From Pseudomonas karstica (GTDB lineage: Bacteria > Pseudomonadota > Gammaproteobacteria > Pseudomonadales > Pseudomonadaceae), in the NCBI RefSeq assembly GCF_009707515.1, contig NZ_WLYI01000014.1, positions 62,001-126,000 on the forward strand: a stretch of 64,000 bases of DNA, written 5' to 3'. Shown here piece after piece: positions 42,347-50,529 of this stretch. The position numbers were made by a program, and so were the translations under genes. Each line of letters opens with the position of its first letter. Position 1 is the stretch's first letter. The notes under the pieces are model-generated. The model did not search any database, was not told where the DNA came from, and was given only the letters and a program-made list of their open reading frames with translations.

Positions 42347-43014
42347 ATGCCAGAGCGCGCGTACCCCATCACCGAAGAAGAACAGCTGAGACGACGAATA
42401 CTGACCCCGCAACCTTCGCGGGCGCCCTATTTACCGTTTATTGATTTGCCCGACGCTGTTCCCGCGTCCACGCCTGAGCCCGCCAAGATTCCCGGCTACG
42501 TATTCGCCAAATCCAGCCAACTGCCCAACGGCATCGTCCGCTACAGCAACCCCACCGGTTACGTACCGCTGGAACTGATCAAAGACTACGGCCACTTCAG
42601 CCTGTTGGGTGGGCGCGAGGTGGACAGCCAAGGCGCGGTTGCCCTTAGCAAAATCAGCGGTAGCGCCCTGCCCGTTGGCTTGGGGCAGTTGGCGTTGCGC
42701 TCAGTGGTTTTGGAGTCGGCAGCCACCGCTGCTGGCACATTGAGCAGCGCGAAGACGGCACGCTCAAGGGCTATGGCTTTTACACGGGCAACAATGCCGA
42801 TTGGCAGATGATTGATGTGGTGCAATTCCAGAACCGTGGTGATCAGTTTGTGGCGGATTTAGGTGAGGGCGTGGAGCTGATCTGGACGCCTGCAATTGAT
42901 CCGGGTGACACCTTTGGCATCCCTGCATTGGAGGCTGCGCCGCAAGCTCCTGTGATGTGGATCTACCCGCCGACGGAGAAGGCCGCACGAACAACGGGGC
43001 CCAGCAAAAGATAA
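42347..43014 (+). pseudogene. Decayed S-type pyocin/colicin-like bacteriocin
   Basis: Remnant of a Pyocin_S-domain bacteriocin. The first part (42347 to about 42735, MPERAYPITEEEQLRRR) runs through the family segments GYVPLELIKDYGHFSLLGGR and ALSKISGSALPVGLGQLAL. The match then continues in another frame from about 42733: CWHIEQREDGTLKGYGFYTG and then WTPAIDPGDTFGIPALEAAP. A deletion with frameshift therefore sits near 42735. After PPTEKA the frame ends within nine residues (ARTTGPSKR), so the whole C-terminal killing domain is missing. Those last residues could be the tail of an E3-type rRNase joined by a second deletion. Confidence 0.82.
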
Positions 43015-43047
43015 CCGGCGTATAGAGAAATAAGAGGAGAGTTCGTT

Positions 43048-43335
43048 ATGGCGATGAAAGTACGGCTGGAATGGTTCAACAAGCAAACGGACAACTTGGA
43101 GGCCGATGAATATTCAGCAGATTTTGAAGATGGCGACGGCATTCTTAACGAACTCGATCTGCACGAGGAACCTCAAATTTTTGCCGGAGGATTCAACATT
43201 CTCCCGAGCTGGATAAGCACCCTCCAGCCGTATTTCCGGCATGTGATAGAGCCCAGCCTTTTCGACTATCAAATTTCATTCCGCTACCAAGGCGCTTGGC
43301 CCCCACCTCCAAAACAGCCCAAGAAGGAGTCTTGA
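43048..43335 (+). CDS. Colicin E3/cloacin-type immunity protein
   Basis: A 95-aa acidic protein that closely follows the ColE3 immunity pattern: KVRLEWFNKQTDNLEADEYS compares with ColE3 Im [20 protein letters not shown], and WISTLQPYFRHVI with WVPLLQPYFNHQI. Such proteins bind and block 16S rRNA-cutting bacteriocins. A strong ribosome site (AGAGGAG) precedes the ATG and the gene is intact, although the partner toxin domain is gone. It is now an orphan immunity gene. Confidence 0.88.
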   Translation: MAMKVRLEWFNKQTDNLEADEYSADFEDGDGILNELDLHEEPQIFAGGFNILPSWISTLQPYFRHVIEPSLFDYQISFRYQGAWPPPPKQPKKES

Positions 43336-43370
43336 TGCAATGAGGCCCACAATGAAAAAGCCCCTCCTCT

Positions 43371-43413
43371 ACCGGAAAAAGTGACAGGTTTACTTCTCCA
43401 ACGAAGATCTGAC
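43371..43413 (+). repeat. 43-bp direct repeat, right copy
   Basis: Partner of 42214-42256 with two mismatches (third base and base 18). It begins 35 bp after the immunity gene stop, inside the 196-bp gap before the alcohol dehydrogenase gene. Confidence 0.9.
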
Positions 43414-43531
43414 GCCCCTGGCCATCTCATATCGGCCCAACCAATCCATCCCCCTAATCTCTCGATTTGAGCTCTCCCCCACCCTCCCCGACTATGGCGT
43501 CACTTCCAACAACAAAAACCCGGAGCCCGCC

Positions 43532-44623
43532 ATGACCGCCCGATTCCATAACCCGGTAGACACCCGCTTCGGCTGGGGTTGCCTGCAAGACCTGGCCAAC
43601 ATCACCGAGCACCAGACGGTCGCCCTTGTGACGTTCCCCGAAGCCCGTGGATTGGGATTGGTGGATCGGATCCAGGCGCTGCTGGGTGATCGCCTGGTGT
43701 ATGTGATCGAGGACGTGCAACCCAACCCGGATGTTGCGCAATTGCGTGAAACCTACGAACGTTTTTGGCGGCAGGCCGGGGAGTGTGAGGTAGTGCTGGC
43801 GGTCGGTGGCGGCAGTGCGATTGATACGGCCAAGGCGTTGATTGTGGGTACCGCGTCTGGGCAGTTCGATGAGTTGCTGGCATTGCTGGCGACCGGCCAA
43901 CCTTTTGTACCGGCGCACTGCAAGACGTTGATCGCCGCGCCTACCACGGCGGGTACCGGTAGTGAGGTGACGCCTTGGGCGACGATCTGGGATTCAGGCA
44001 ACCACAAGAAGTATTCGCTGCACCTGGATTGCACCTGGCCAAAGGTGGCGATTGTCGACCCGCAGTTGATGCTGACGGTGCCGGCCGGGGTCACGGTTTC
44101 GACGGGGCTGGATGCCTTGTCCCATGCGCTGGAGTCGATCTGGAACATCAACGCCAACCCGATCTCGGATACCTTCGCCATTTCGGCCATCGAGGACATT
44201 CTGGAGTGCCTGCCACAGCTGCGGCGTGACCTGGGTAATCAGGAGTTACGCTCGCGGATGGCGTTGGCTGCACTAAAAGCTGGCCTGGCGTTTTCCAATA
44301 CCAAGACGGCACTGGCCCACTCCATTTCCTACGAGATGACCCTGCACCACGGCCTGCCCCACGGCATCGCCTGCTCCTTTACCTTGCCACTGGTGCTCGG
44401 GTTGGCGTGGGGGCATGACGCAGCGCGCGATTGCACCTTGCAACGGGTGTTCGGCACCGACTTGCCCACGGCCCAGGCGCTACTGCGCGATTTCCTCCAC
44501 AGCCTGGAGGTGAAAACCGAGTTTGCCGACTACGGCGTGACCAGCACAGAGGCCGAGACGATGATCCGCCTCGCCATGCAGGGTGCGCGCGGCAAAAACT
44601 TTATCGGATCAAAAGTTGCGTAG
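43532..44623 (+). CDS. Iron-containing alcohol dehydrogenase, probable phosphonoacetaldehyde/HEP dehydrogenase
   Basis: Group III (Fe-dependent) alcohol dehydrogenase, 363 aa. The NAD(P) site is GGGSAIDTAK (92-101), and metal-site histidines lie in STGLDALSHALESIWN and EMTLHHGLPHG. Relatives in phosphonate clusters interconvert phosphonoacetaldehyde and 2-hydroxyethylphosphonate. Here it heads a group with a transporter and PhnX, which removes phosphate from phosphonoacetaldehyde, so I infer oxidation of hydroxyethylphosphonate. Substrate assignment rests on context. Confidence 0.8.
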   Translation: MTARFHNPVDTRFGWGCLQDLANITEHQTVALVTFPEARGLGLVDRIQALLGDRLVYVIEDVQPNPDVAQLRETYERFWRQAGECEVVLAVGGGSAIDTAKALIVGTASGQFDELLALLATGQPFVPAHCKTLIAAPTTAGTGSEVTPWATIWDSGNHKKYSLHLDCTWPKVAIVDPQLMLTVPAGVTVSTGLDALSHALESIWNINANPISDTFAISAIEDILECLPQLRRDLGNQELRSRMALAALKAGLAFSNTKTALAHSISYEMTLHHGLPHGIACSFTLPLVLGLAWGHDAARDCTLQRVFGTDLPTAQALLRDFLHSLEVKTEFADYGVTSTEAETMIRLAMQGARGKNFIGSKVA

Positions 44624-44715
44624 GCTCAACGCCATTCAGTCTTTCCTCTTGCACCTGTAAAGCGTGCCACCCCGAAACTGCGGTTCCGGGGGCGAATAAC
44701 AATAAGGAAAACACC

Positions 44716-46011
44716 ATGAATCGTGCACATACCCTGTCTGTTCCTGCCGCTCGCTCGGCGTCGTTTCGTGTTGCCCAGTGGCGCATGCTGTTGGCGGCAA
44801 TGTTCTGTTATTTGTTCTTCTATACCGGGCGGCAGACCTTTGGTTTCGCCATTCCAGGGATCCAGGCCGAGTTCGGCCTGAGCAAGGAAACCCTCGGCTG
44901 GATCTCGGCCGCCATGCTCTGGGCCTATGCCATCGGCCAGGCAATCAACGGCAACCTCGCCGACAAGTTCGGTGGCCGACGCATCATGACCCTCGGCGCA
45001 GTGCTGTCCTGTGGCGCCAACTGGGTGACCAGTTTCGCCAGCGGATTTGCCGGGTTGATCCTGCCATGGGGCATCAACGGTTACTTCCAGGCCCTGGGCT
45101 GGGCGCCCGGCAGCCGTTTGATCTCCAACTGGTGGAGCGCCGGCGAACGCGGCAAGGTCTATGGCTTCTACGTATTCGCCGCTGGGTGTGCCTCGGTGCT
45201 GTCCTATGTCACCTCCATCGTGGTGCTGGAAGTACTGCAACTGGAATGGCGCTGGATCTTCCGCTTGCCGGTGTTGCTGATGCTGGCTGGTGGCATTCTG
45301 TTTTACCTGGTGGCCCGTGAACGCCCACAAGACCTGGGCTTTGAACCGCTGGCCGATACCGGCGTGGCCAACGCCGACGACAAAGGCCATGAAGTGGCCC
45401 AGGGCGAAGATGAAACCTCGGCCCAACGCTACAAGGCAGTGCTGAAAAACCCGCGGTTGATCATTGCCGCCGTGGCCCTGGGTTTTCAGAACGCGGCGCG
45501 CTACGGGCTAATCGTTTGGGTACCGGTGCATTTTCTGGGGGCCAACTGGAAAAGCGGCGACAGCATGATCGATCCGAAATGGATCACTGTCGCCCTGCCG
45601 GTGGGCATGGCCATCGGCGCCCTGAGCAACGGTTGGGTGTCGGACAAGCTGTTCGGCTCCAAGCGCTACCTGGCGATCATGCTCTATATGTTCCTCGGCG
45701 CCGCGACCAGCCTGTGGATGTGGAGCCTGCCGCCCCATAGCGCGATCGGTGTGGTGGCGCTGTTCTTGTGCGGTTTCTTCGTGTATGGCCCGGCCTCGAG
45801 TTTCTGGGCGCTGTGCCCGGATCTGGTGGGGGCCAAACGCGCCGGCACGGCAACCGGTGTGATGAACTTCTCGTCTTATCTGTTCGCCGGCCTGGCGGAA
45901 CCGCTGATCGGCAGTATGCTCGACAGTACCGGCAATACGTCGTTGATCTTCATCGTCGTCACCTCGGCCTGCCTGTGCAGTATGGTGGTGGCCATGTTTA
46001 TCCGCCGTTGA
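44716..46011 (+). CDS. MFS transporter, organophosphate/phosphonate type
   Basis: Major facilitator of 431 aa with 12 hydrophobic segments, resembling the OPA family (UhpT/GlpT/PgtP) that exchanges organophosphates for phosphate. The N-terminal motif YLFFYTGRQTFGFAIPGIQA and the loop NLADKFGGRRIMTLGAV are family-like. The start MNRAHTLSVP has AAGGAAAA upstream; the longer open frame runs back into the dehydrogenase. It lies between the dehydrogenase and the regulator, so phosphonate uptake is the likely role. Confidence 0.87.
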   Translation: MNRAHTLSVPAARSASFRVAQWRMLLAAMFCYLFFYTGRQTFGFAIPGIQAEFGLSKETLGWISAAMLWAYAIGQAINGNLADKFGGRRIMTLGAVLSCGANWVTSFASGFAGLILPWGINGYFQALGWAPGSRLISNWWSAGERGKVYGFYVFAAGCASVLSYVTSIVVLEVLQLEWRWIFRLPVLLMLAGGILFYLVARERPQDLGFEPLADTGVANADDKGHEVAQGEDETSAQRYKAVLKNPRLIIAAVALGFQNAARYGLIVWVPVHFLGANWKSGDSMIDPKWITVALPVGMAIGALSNGWVSDKLFGSKRYLAIMLYMFLGAATSLWMWSLPPHSAIGVVALFLCGFFVYGPASSFWALCPDLVGAKRAGTATGVMNFSSYLFAGLAEPLIGSMLDSTGNTSLIFIVVTSACLCSMVVAMFIRR

Positions 46012-46048
46012 TGGCTCAGCTCGAGCTGACCTCGCAACAGGACTCGTT

Positions 46049-46921
46049 ATGTACCAGTACCACAAGTGGCTGCGTTCCTTTCATGCGGTGGCGAAGACCG
46101 GCAGTTTCACCCTCGCCGCCGATTACTTGAGCATCGGTCAGCCGACTGTCAGTGAACAGGTCAATGCGCTGGAAAGGCAGTTCTCGGTGGAGTTGTTCCA
46201 TCGCCGTGGACGCTTTATCGAAATGAGTTCGGCGGGGCACGCGCTTTACGGGATCACCCAGGGCCTGTTCGGCCAGGAGGATGAAGCGATGCAACTGCTA
46301 CAGAGTTTCAAGCAGAGAAAAACCGGGATGCTGCGGCTGGGGGCAGTCTCTCCGCCCATCGCCATGAACCTGACGTACGAACTGATGCAGCGCCACCCGG
46401 ACATCGAGCTGGAAACCTCGTTTTCCCCGGAGAAAGAAACCCTCGGCCGCCTGTTCAACTTCGATATCGACGTGGCGATCCTGGCCCTCTCCGAATTCGA
46501 CCAACGCTTCGATACGCAGTTGTATCGGCGCTATCCGATCATCGCCGTGGTACGCGACGATCATCCCTGGGCCCGGCAGAAAGAGGTCCACGTCGAGCAG
46601 ATCAGCCACGAGCGTTGGGTGCTGCGCGAACGCAGCTCGCGCACCCGACAACTGGTGGAAGAAAGCTGCAAGCGCCTGGGGGTCGACCTGAACTGCGTGA
46701 TGCAGTTGAACAGCCGCGAAGCAATCGTGCATGCGATCGCCAAAGGCATCGGTATTGGCTTCGTGTCAGCGGTGGAGTACGCCCAAACCCCGGGTACCAC
46801 ACCGATCACCTTTGTCGATCACCCGTTTTCCATCGACTACCACCTGTGTTGCCTGGGGATCCGGCGCAACCGGCCGATGATCGCCGAGCTGTTCGAGGCC
46901 AGTCCGATCCCGGCTACCTGA
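46049..46921 (+). CDS. LysR-family regulator of the phosphonate cluster
   Basis: LTTR of 290 aa with an N-terminal HTH (FTLAADYLSIGQPTVSEQVN) and an effector domain (about 90-285). AGGAC precedes ATG 46049. It is embedded between the transporter and phnX on the same strand, 37 bp after the former and 87 bp before the latter, unlike the usual divergent layout. It is the likely activator of this locus. Confidence 0.88.
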   Translation: MYQYHKWLRSFHAVAKTGSFTLAADYLSIGQPTVSEQVNALERQFSVELFHRRGRFIEMSSAGHALYGITQGLFGQEDEAMQLLQSFKQRKTGMLRLGAVSPPIAMNLTYELMQRHPDIELETSFSPEKETLGRLFNFDIDVAILALSEFDQRFDTQLYRRYPIIAVVRDDHPWARQKEVHVEQISHERWVLRERSSRTRQLVEESCKRLGVDLNCVMQLNSREAIVHAIAKGIGIGFVSAVEYAQTPGTTPITFVDHPFSIDYHLCCLGIRRNRPMIAELFEASPIPAT

Positions 46922-47008
46922 TTCGCTTCACACCTTCAAGCACTCAACCGGCTTAGCTCTTTGCTGAAAGAGCGACGGCCTGTTCACACTCGAAAATGGA
47001 GATCAACC

Positions 47009-47836
47009 ATGCATTACCAACCACCTTCCAAGCTGCAAGCCGTGGTCCTGGACTGGGCCGGCACCGTCGTCGACTTCGGCTCGTTCGCCCCCACGCAGAT
47101 TTTCGTCGAGGCCTTCGGCGAGTTTGGTGTCGCGGTTTCCCTGGAGGAGGCACGCGGCCCGATGGGCATGGGCAAGTGGGATCACATCCGCACCTTGTGC
47201 AATCAACCGCAGATTGCCGAGCGTTACCGCGCAGTGTTCGACCGCCTGCCGACCGACGATGACGTCACCGCCTTGTATGAACGTTTTATGCCGTTGCAGA
47301 TCGAGAAGATCGCCCTGCATTCGGCGGTCATTCCCGGCGCGCTGCAAGCCATCGAAACCTTGCGCGCCAAGGGTTTGAAAATCGGCTCCTGTTCCGGTTA
47401 CCCGGCGGTAGTCATGGCCAAGGTGGTCGAGTTGGCGCGGCAGAACGGCTATGTGGCCGACCATGTGGTAGCCACCGACGAAGTGCCCAACGGCCGCCCG
47501 CACCCGGCCCAGGCCTTGGCCAACGTCATCGCGCTGGGGATCAGCGACGTCGCGGCTTGCGTGAAGGTCGACGACACCTGGCCGGGGATTCTGGAAGGCC
47601 GCAGCGCTGGTATGTGGACCGTCGCCCTAACCTGCTCCGGCAATGCGCTGGGCCTGACCTACGAGCAATACAAGGCGCTGCCCGCCGAAGAACTGGCGAA
47701 GGAACGCGAGCGCATCACCCGGATGTTTGAAGGTTCACGCCCGCATTACTTGATCGATACCATTGTGGAGTTGCCGGCAGTGATCGACGACATCAATGCA
47801 CGGCTGGCACGTGGGGAAACACCGCAGGGCTCCTGA
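47009..47836 (+). CDS. phnX: Phosphonoacetaldehyde hydrolase (phosphonatase)
   Basis: HAD-superfamily enzyme splitting phosphonoacetaldehyde into acetaldehyde and phosphate. The start [10 protein letters not shown] (GGAG upstream) gives 275 aa. The nucleophile Asp15 is in [13 protein letters not shown], and the Schiff-base Lys56 specific to phosphonatases is in [14 protein letters not shown] motifs II (GSCSGYP) and III/IV ([14 protein letters not shown]) follow. The Schiff-base lysine separates it from generic HAD phosphatases. No phnW (aminoethylphosphonate transaminase) is beside it. Confidence 0.95.
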   Translation: MHYQPPSKLQAVVLDWAGTVVDFGSFAPTQIFVEAFGEFGVAVSLEEARGPMGMGKWDHIRTLCNQPQIAERYRAVFDRLPTDDDVTALYERFMPLQIEKIALHSAVIPGALQAIETLRAKGLKIGSCSGYPAVVMAKVVELARQNGYVADHVVATDEVPNGRPHPAQALANVIALGISDVAACVKVDDTWPGILEGRSAGMWTVALTCSGNALGLTYEQYKALPAEELAKERERITRMFEGSRPHYLIDTIVELPAVIDDINARLARGETPQGS

Positions 47837-47860
47837 CAAGCGCAGAGTAACCCCGGTGGG

Positions 47861-47897
47861 AGATTCTATGGTCGCAGCCCCCCTCAACCATAGAATC
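47861..47897. other. 11-bp perfect inverted repeat between phnX and cytochrome c genes
   Basis: GATTCTATGGT (47861-47871) and ACCATAGAATC (47887-47897) with a 15-nt loop lie in the 101-bp convergent gap. No T-run follows on either strand, so it is a hairpin of uncertain role, possibly a transcript end stabiliser. Confidence 0.6.
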
Positions 47898-47937
47898 GCC
47901 CTCACTCGAACTGCGCCGTCATGGAATACCGGGCCGA

Positions 47938-48327
47938 TTATTGAGATTGAAACGTCTCAAGATAGGCCAGCAGGTTTTCAATCTTCTCCTGATCACTGAT
48001 ACCCCAGAAAATCATGCGGGTGCCGCTCACGACTTTTTTCGGGTTCTCGATATAGGCCGCCAGCTTTTCCCGCGTCCACACCACGCCCGAGTTTTTCATC
48101 GCCTCAGAGTATTGATAATCGGTGGTGGTACCCGCCGGCCGGTCAATGATCCCATTGAGTTGCGGCCCAAAACCGCCGCGTGCGTTAGCGCCAACGCTAT
48201 GGCAACCACCACAGGTCTTGCTGAACAGTTTTGCGCCAGCTTCAGCATCGCCGGCCGCAGCCACCTGAAGGCTGAATGGCCCGATAGCTAGCGCCAACGC
48301 GCAGGTCAGTAGGGTGGCGTGTTTCAT
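47938..48327 (-). CDS. Periplasmic class I cytochrome c
   Basis: 129-aa c-type cytochrome. The signal peptide ends near residue 25 (QVAAAGDA). The haem motif CGGCH (in SKTCGGCHSVGANARG) and a distal Met in GTRMIFWGI give His/Met ligation. Resembles mitochondrial/c2-type electron carriers. The start MKHATLLTCAL is chosen over an upstream frame. Partner unknown. Confidence 0.92.
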   Translation of the reverse strand: MKHATLLTCALALAIGPFSLQVAAAGDAEAGAKLFSKTCGGCHSVGANARGGFGPQLNGIIDRPAGTTTDYQYSEAMKNSGVVWTREKLAAYIENPKKVVSGTRMIFWGISDQEKIENLLAYLETFQSQ

Positions 48328-48486
48328 CGATGGCTCTCGGTCAGATAAGGCTGGCAACAAAGTACGGGCAATTCTATCCCGATACGCGCCACACCATGGC
48401 TGTACTCATCAAGCAGTCTCTCTGCCAAACGCGGATCAGGCGTCAACGAGTCCCGCTCAACCCTCAGTCGCCGGTAGCCGCAAGCG

Positions 48487-49809
48487 CTACACCGGCAACA
48501 CTACTATCGCCACCAGCCCGCCGCCGGGGCGGTCCATCAGGGTCAGCGTGCCGCCATGTTCCAGGACAATCGCCCGGGCGCTGGAAAGCCCCAGCCCGAC
48601 GCCGCCGGTGCTTTTGTTGCGCGAGCCTTCCAGGCGGAAAAACGGCAGGAATACCTGTTCGCGAAACTCGGCGGGAATCCCCGGCCCGCGGTCCAGTACA
48701 CGAATGACCACCTGCGCCTCACGCTGTTGCAGCTCAATCTGCGGCGCATGCCCATAGTGGATGGCGTTTTCCATCAAGTTGCTCATGACCCGCTTGAGGC
48801 CCAGGGGCCGACCTAAGTACACCAAGCGCGGCGGACCACTGAAGGTGATGTCGATGGACTGGTCGCGGTAGTCGTCCACCAAGGTTTGCAGCAGCTCGGC
48901 CAGGTCCAGTTGAGTGGCCTGTTCCAGGCGCGCATCATCGCGAAAGAACTCCAGGGCGGTGTTGATCATCGCCTGCATCTCATCGACATCGCGGAACAGC
49001 TTCTGCTGCTGATCGCTGTCTTCAATAAATTCGCCCCGCAGCCGCAGGCGGGTCAAGGGTGCCCGCAGGTCATGGGAGATGGCCGCGAGCATCTGGATGC
49101 GGTCCTGGATGAAGTGCTGCAACTGGGCCTGCATGCCGTTGAACGCCAGGATCGCCTGACGGATTTCGTGAGGACCTACCGGTTCGATGGGTGGAGCCCG
49201 GAAGTCGGTGCCGAAATGCCGGACGCCCTGGGCGAAATGTTGCAAGGGCCTGGCCAGGCGCCGGGTGGCAATCAGCGTGACCAGAGCAGTGGAAATCAGC
49301 ACCAGGATCAGTACGATCGCACTGCGCGGCCCCTCGGCCAGGCCCCAACTGCGGGACGTGGCGCTGAACATCAACCAGGAGTGATCGGTCAGCTCCACCA
49401 GCAATGCGTAATGCCCGCCGGGGCCGGCCCAGTCGGAGGGTTCGAAGCCCTCGACTCGGCGTTGTGGCCATGCCAGCAAATCCACAAATGTTTCTTGTCC
49501 CGAGTAGAAGTCGTCGTCCTTGACCACGGGCAAGCCGAAGCGCCCGGGATTGACCGACCAATGCACACTGAAACTGCTATCGCCGGCTGACCGGGCCAGG
49601 CTGGAACGTTGGGCGGGGTCCGCCGCCTCGATCATCCGGACAGCGACCGCCACCCTGTCCAAAAGACCGGTTTCACCCAGGGGCGGCCGGGCCCAGACGC
49701 CGGCAAGTTGCGCAAACAGTGCATTGAGCGCCAGGGCGGTAAGCATGGCGATCAGGATGGTCAGGGCGATCCAGCGGGCCACTGTGTCTCGGAGGCGACG
49801 GCCAATCAT
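48487..49809 (-). CDS. Sensor histidine kinase
   Basis: EnvZ/OmpR-class kinase of 440 aa: helix 1 (about 12-34), a periplasmic sensor (35-160), helix 2 (about 163-182), HAMP, HisKA with His246 (AISHDLRAPLTRLR), and HATPase with NLMENAIHYG (N box), DRGPGIP (G1) and GVGLGLSSARAI (G2). The kinase looks intact. Its start overlaps the response regulator stop by 4 bp (ATGA), but that regulator is truncated, so the pair is probably non-functional as a classical phosphorelay. Confidence 0.92.
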   Translation of the reverse strand: MIGRRLRDTVARWIALTILIAMLTALALNALFAQLAGVWARPPLGETGLLDRVAVAVRMIEAADPAQRSSLARSAGDSSFSVHWSVNPGRFGLPVVKDDDFYSGQETFVDLLAWPQRRVEGFEPSDWAGPGGHYALLVELTDHSWLMFSATSRSWGLAEGPRSAIVLILVLISTALVTLIATRRLARPLQHFAQGVRHFGTDFRAPPIEPVGPHEIRQAILAFNGMQAQLQHFIQDRIQMLAAISHDLRAPLTRLRLRGEFIEDSDQQQKLFRDVDEMQAMINTALEFFRDDARLEQATQLDLAELLQTLVDDYRDQSIDITFSGPPRLVYLGRPLGLKRVMSNLMENAIHYGHAPQIELQQREAQVVIRVLDRGPGIPAEFREQVFLPFFRLEGSRNKSTGGVGLGLSSARAIVLEHGGTLTLMDRPGGGLVAIVVLPV

Positions 49810-50288
49810 GAACGGGTCACGCTGACAGTGAACTGATAGCCACCATTGCGCACGGTGCGAATCATCGCCGGGCGCTTGGTGTCGAACTCCAGCTTGCGCC
49901 GCAAACGGCTGACCTGCACGTCGATGCTACGATCGAAGGCCTCATGGCGATTGCCTCGCGCCAGGGTCAACAATTGCTCGCGGGTCAGTACTCGCTGGGG
50001 GTTTTCGACAAACACCAGCAGCAGGTCGAATTCGCCGGAGGACAGAGCAATCATCACCTGCTCCGGCGAGCGCAGTTCACGGCGGGTCAGGTCCAGTTGC
50101 CAGCCGTCGAAACGAATCAACGGTCGCGTGGCCTCGCCCATGGTGGGCCGGCTTTCGCCAGCGCGGCGCAGCACAGCGCGTACCCGGGCCAGCAACTCAC
50201 GGGCGTCGAAGGGCTTGCTGAGGTAATCATCGGCGCCCATTTCCAGGCCCACTACCCGGTCACTGAGTTCGCCCATGGCCGTCAACAT
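49806..50288 (-). pseudogene. Response regulator (OmpR type) lacking most of its receiver domain
   Basis: The reading frame starts in the middle of a receiver domain (MLTAMGELSDRVVGLEMGAD), keeps the Lys of DDYLSKPFDARELL and the full winged-helix DNA-binding domain (RSIDVQVSRLRRKLEF, MIRTVRNGGYQF). The first 75 or so residues, including the acidic pocket and phosphorylated Asp, are absent. The frame stays open about 30 codons further upstream but shows no receiver motif there. It looks like a 5' deletion. An alternative is a phosphorylation-independent DNA-binding fragment. Confidence 0.8.
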
Positions 50289-50529
50289 GGGCAGACCTCT
50301 GCGACATCCATGAACAAACGCTCTGCGGTTTCTGGCCTCATCATTTGACGCAAAACGTTTATAGTTCAGCCCTCACTCCCCGCTGTAAGTTCGCTCGCGT
50401 CCTGATAACCAGACCAGGAACGGCGTTGGCGCGCAGCTCCCGGCCTTGCTTTCAAGCGCCGCTTAACAAAACACTGACATCCGCTGCGCTATCCTCGCCG
50501 GCCAAACTTTGCATGGAGCCACGTTCCGT

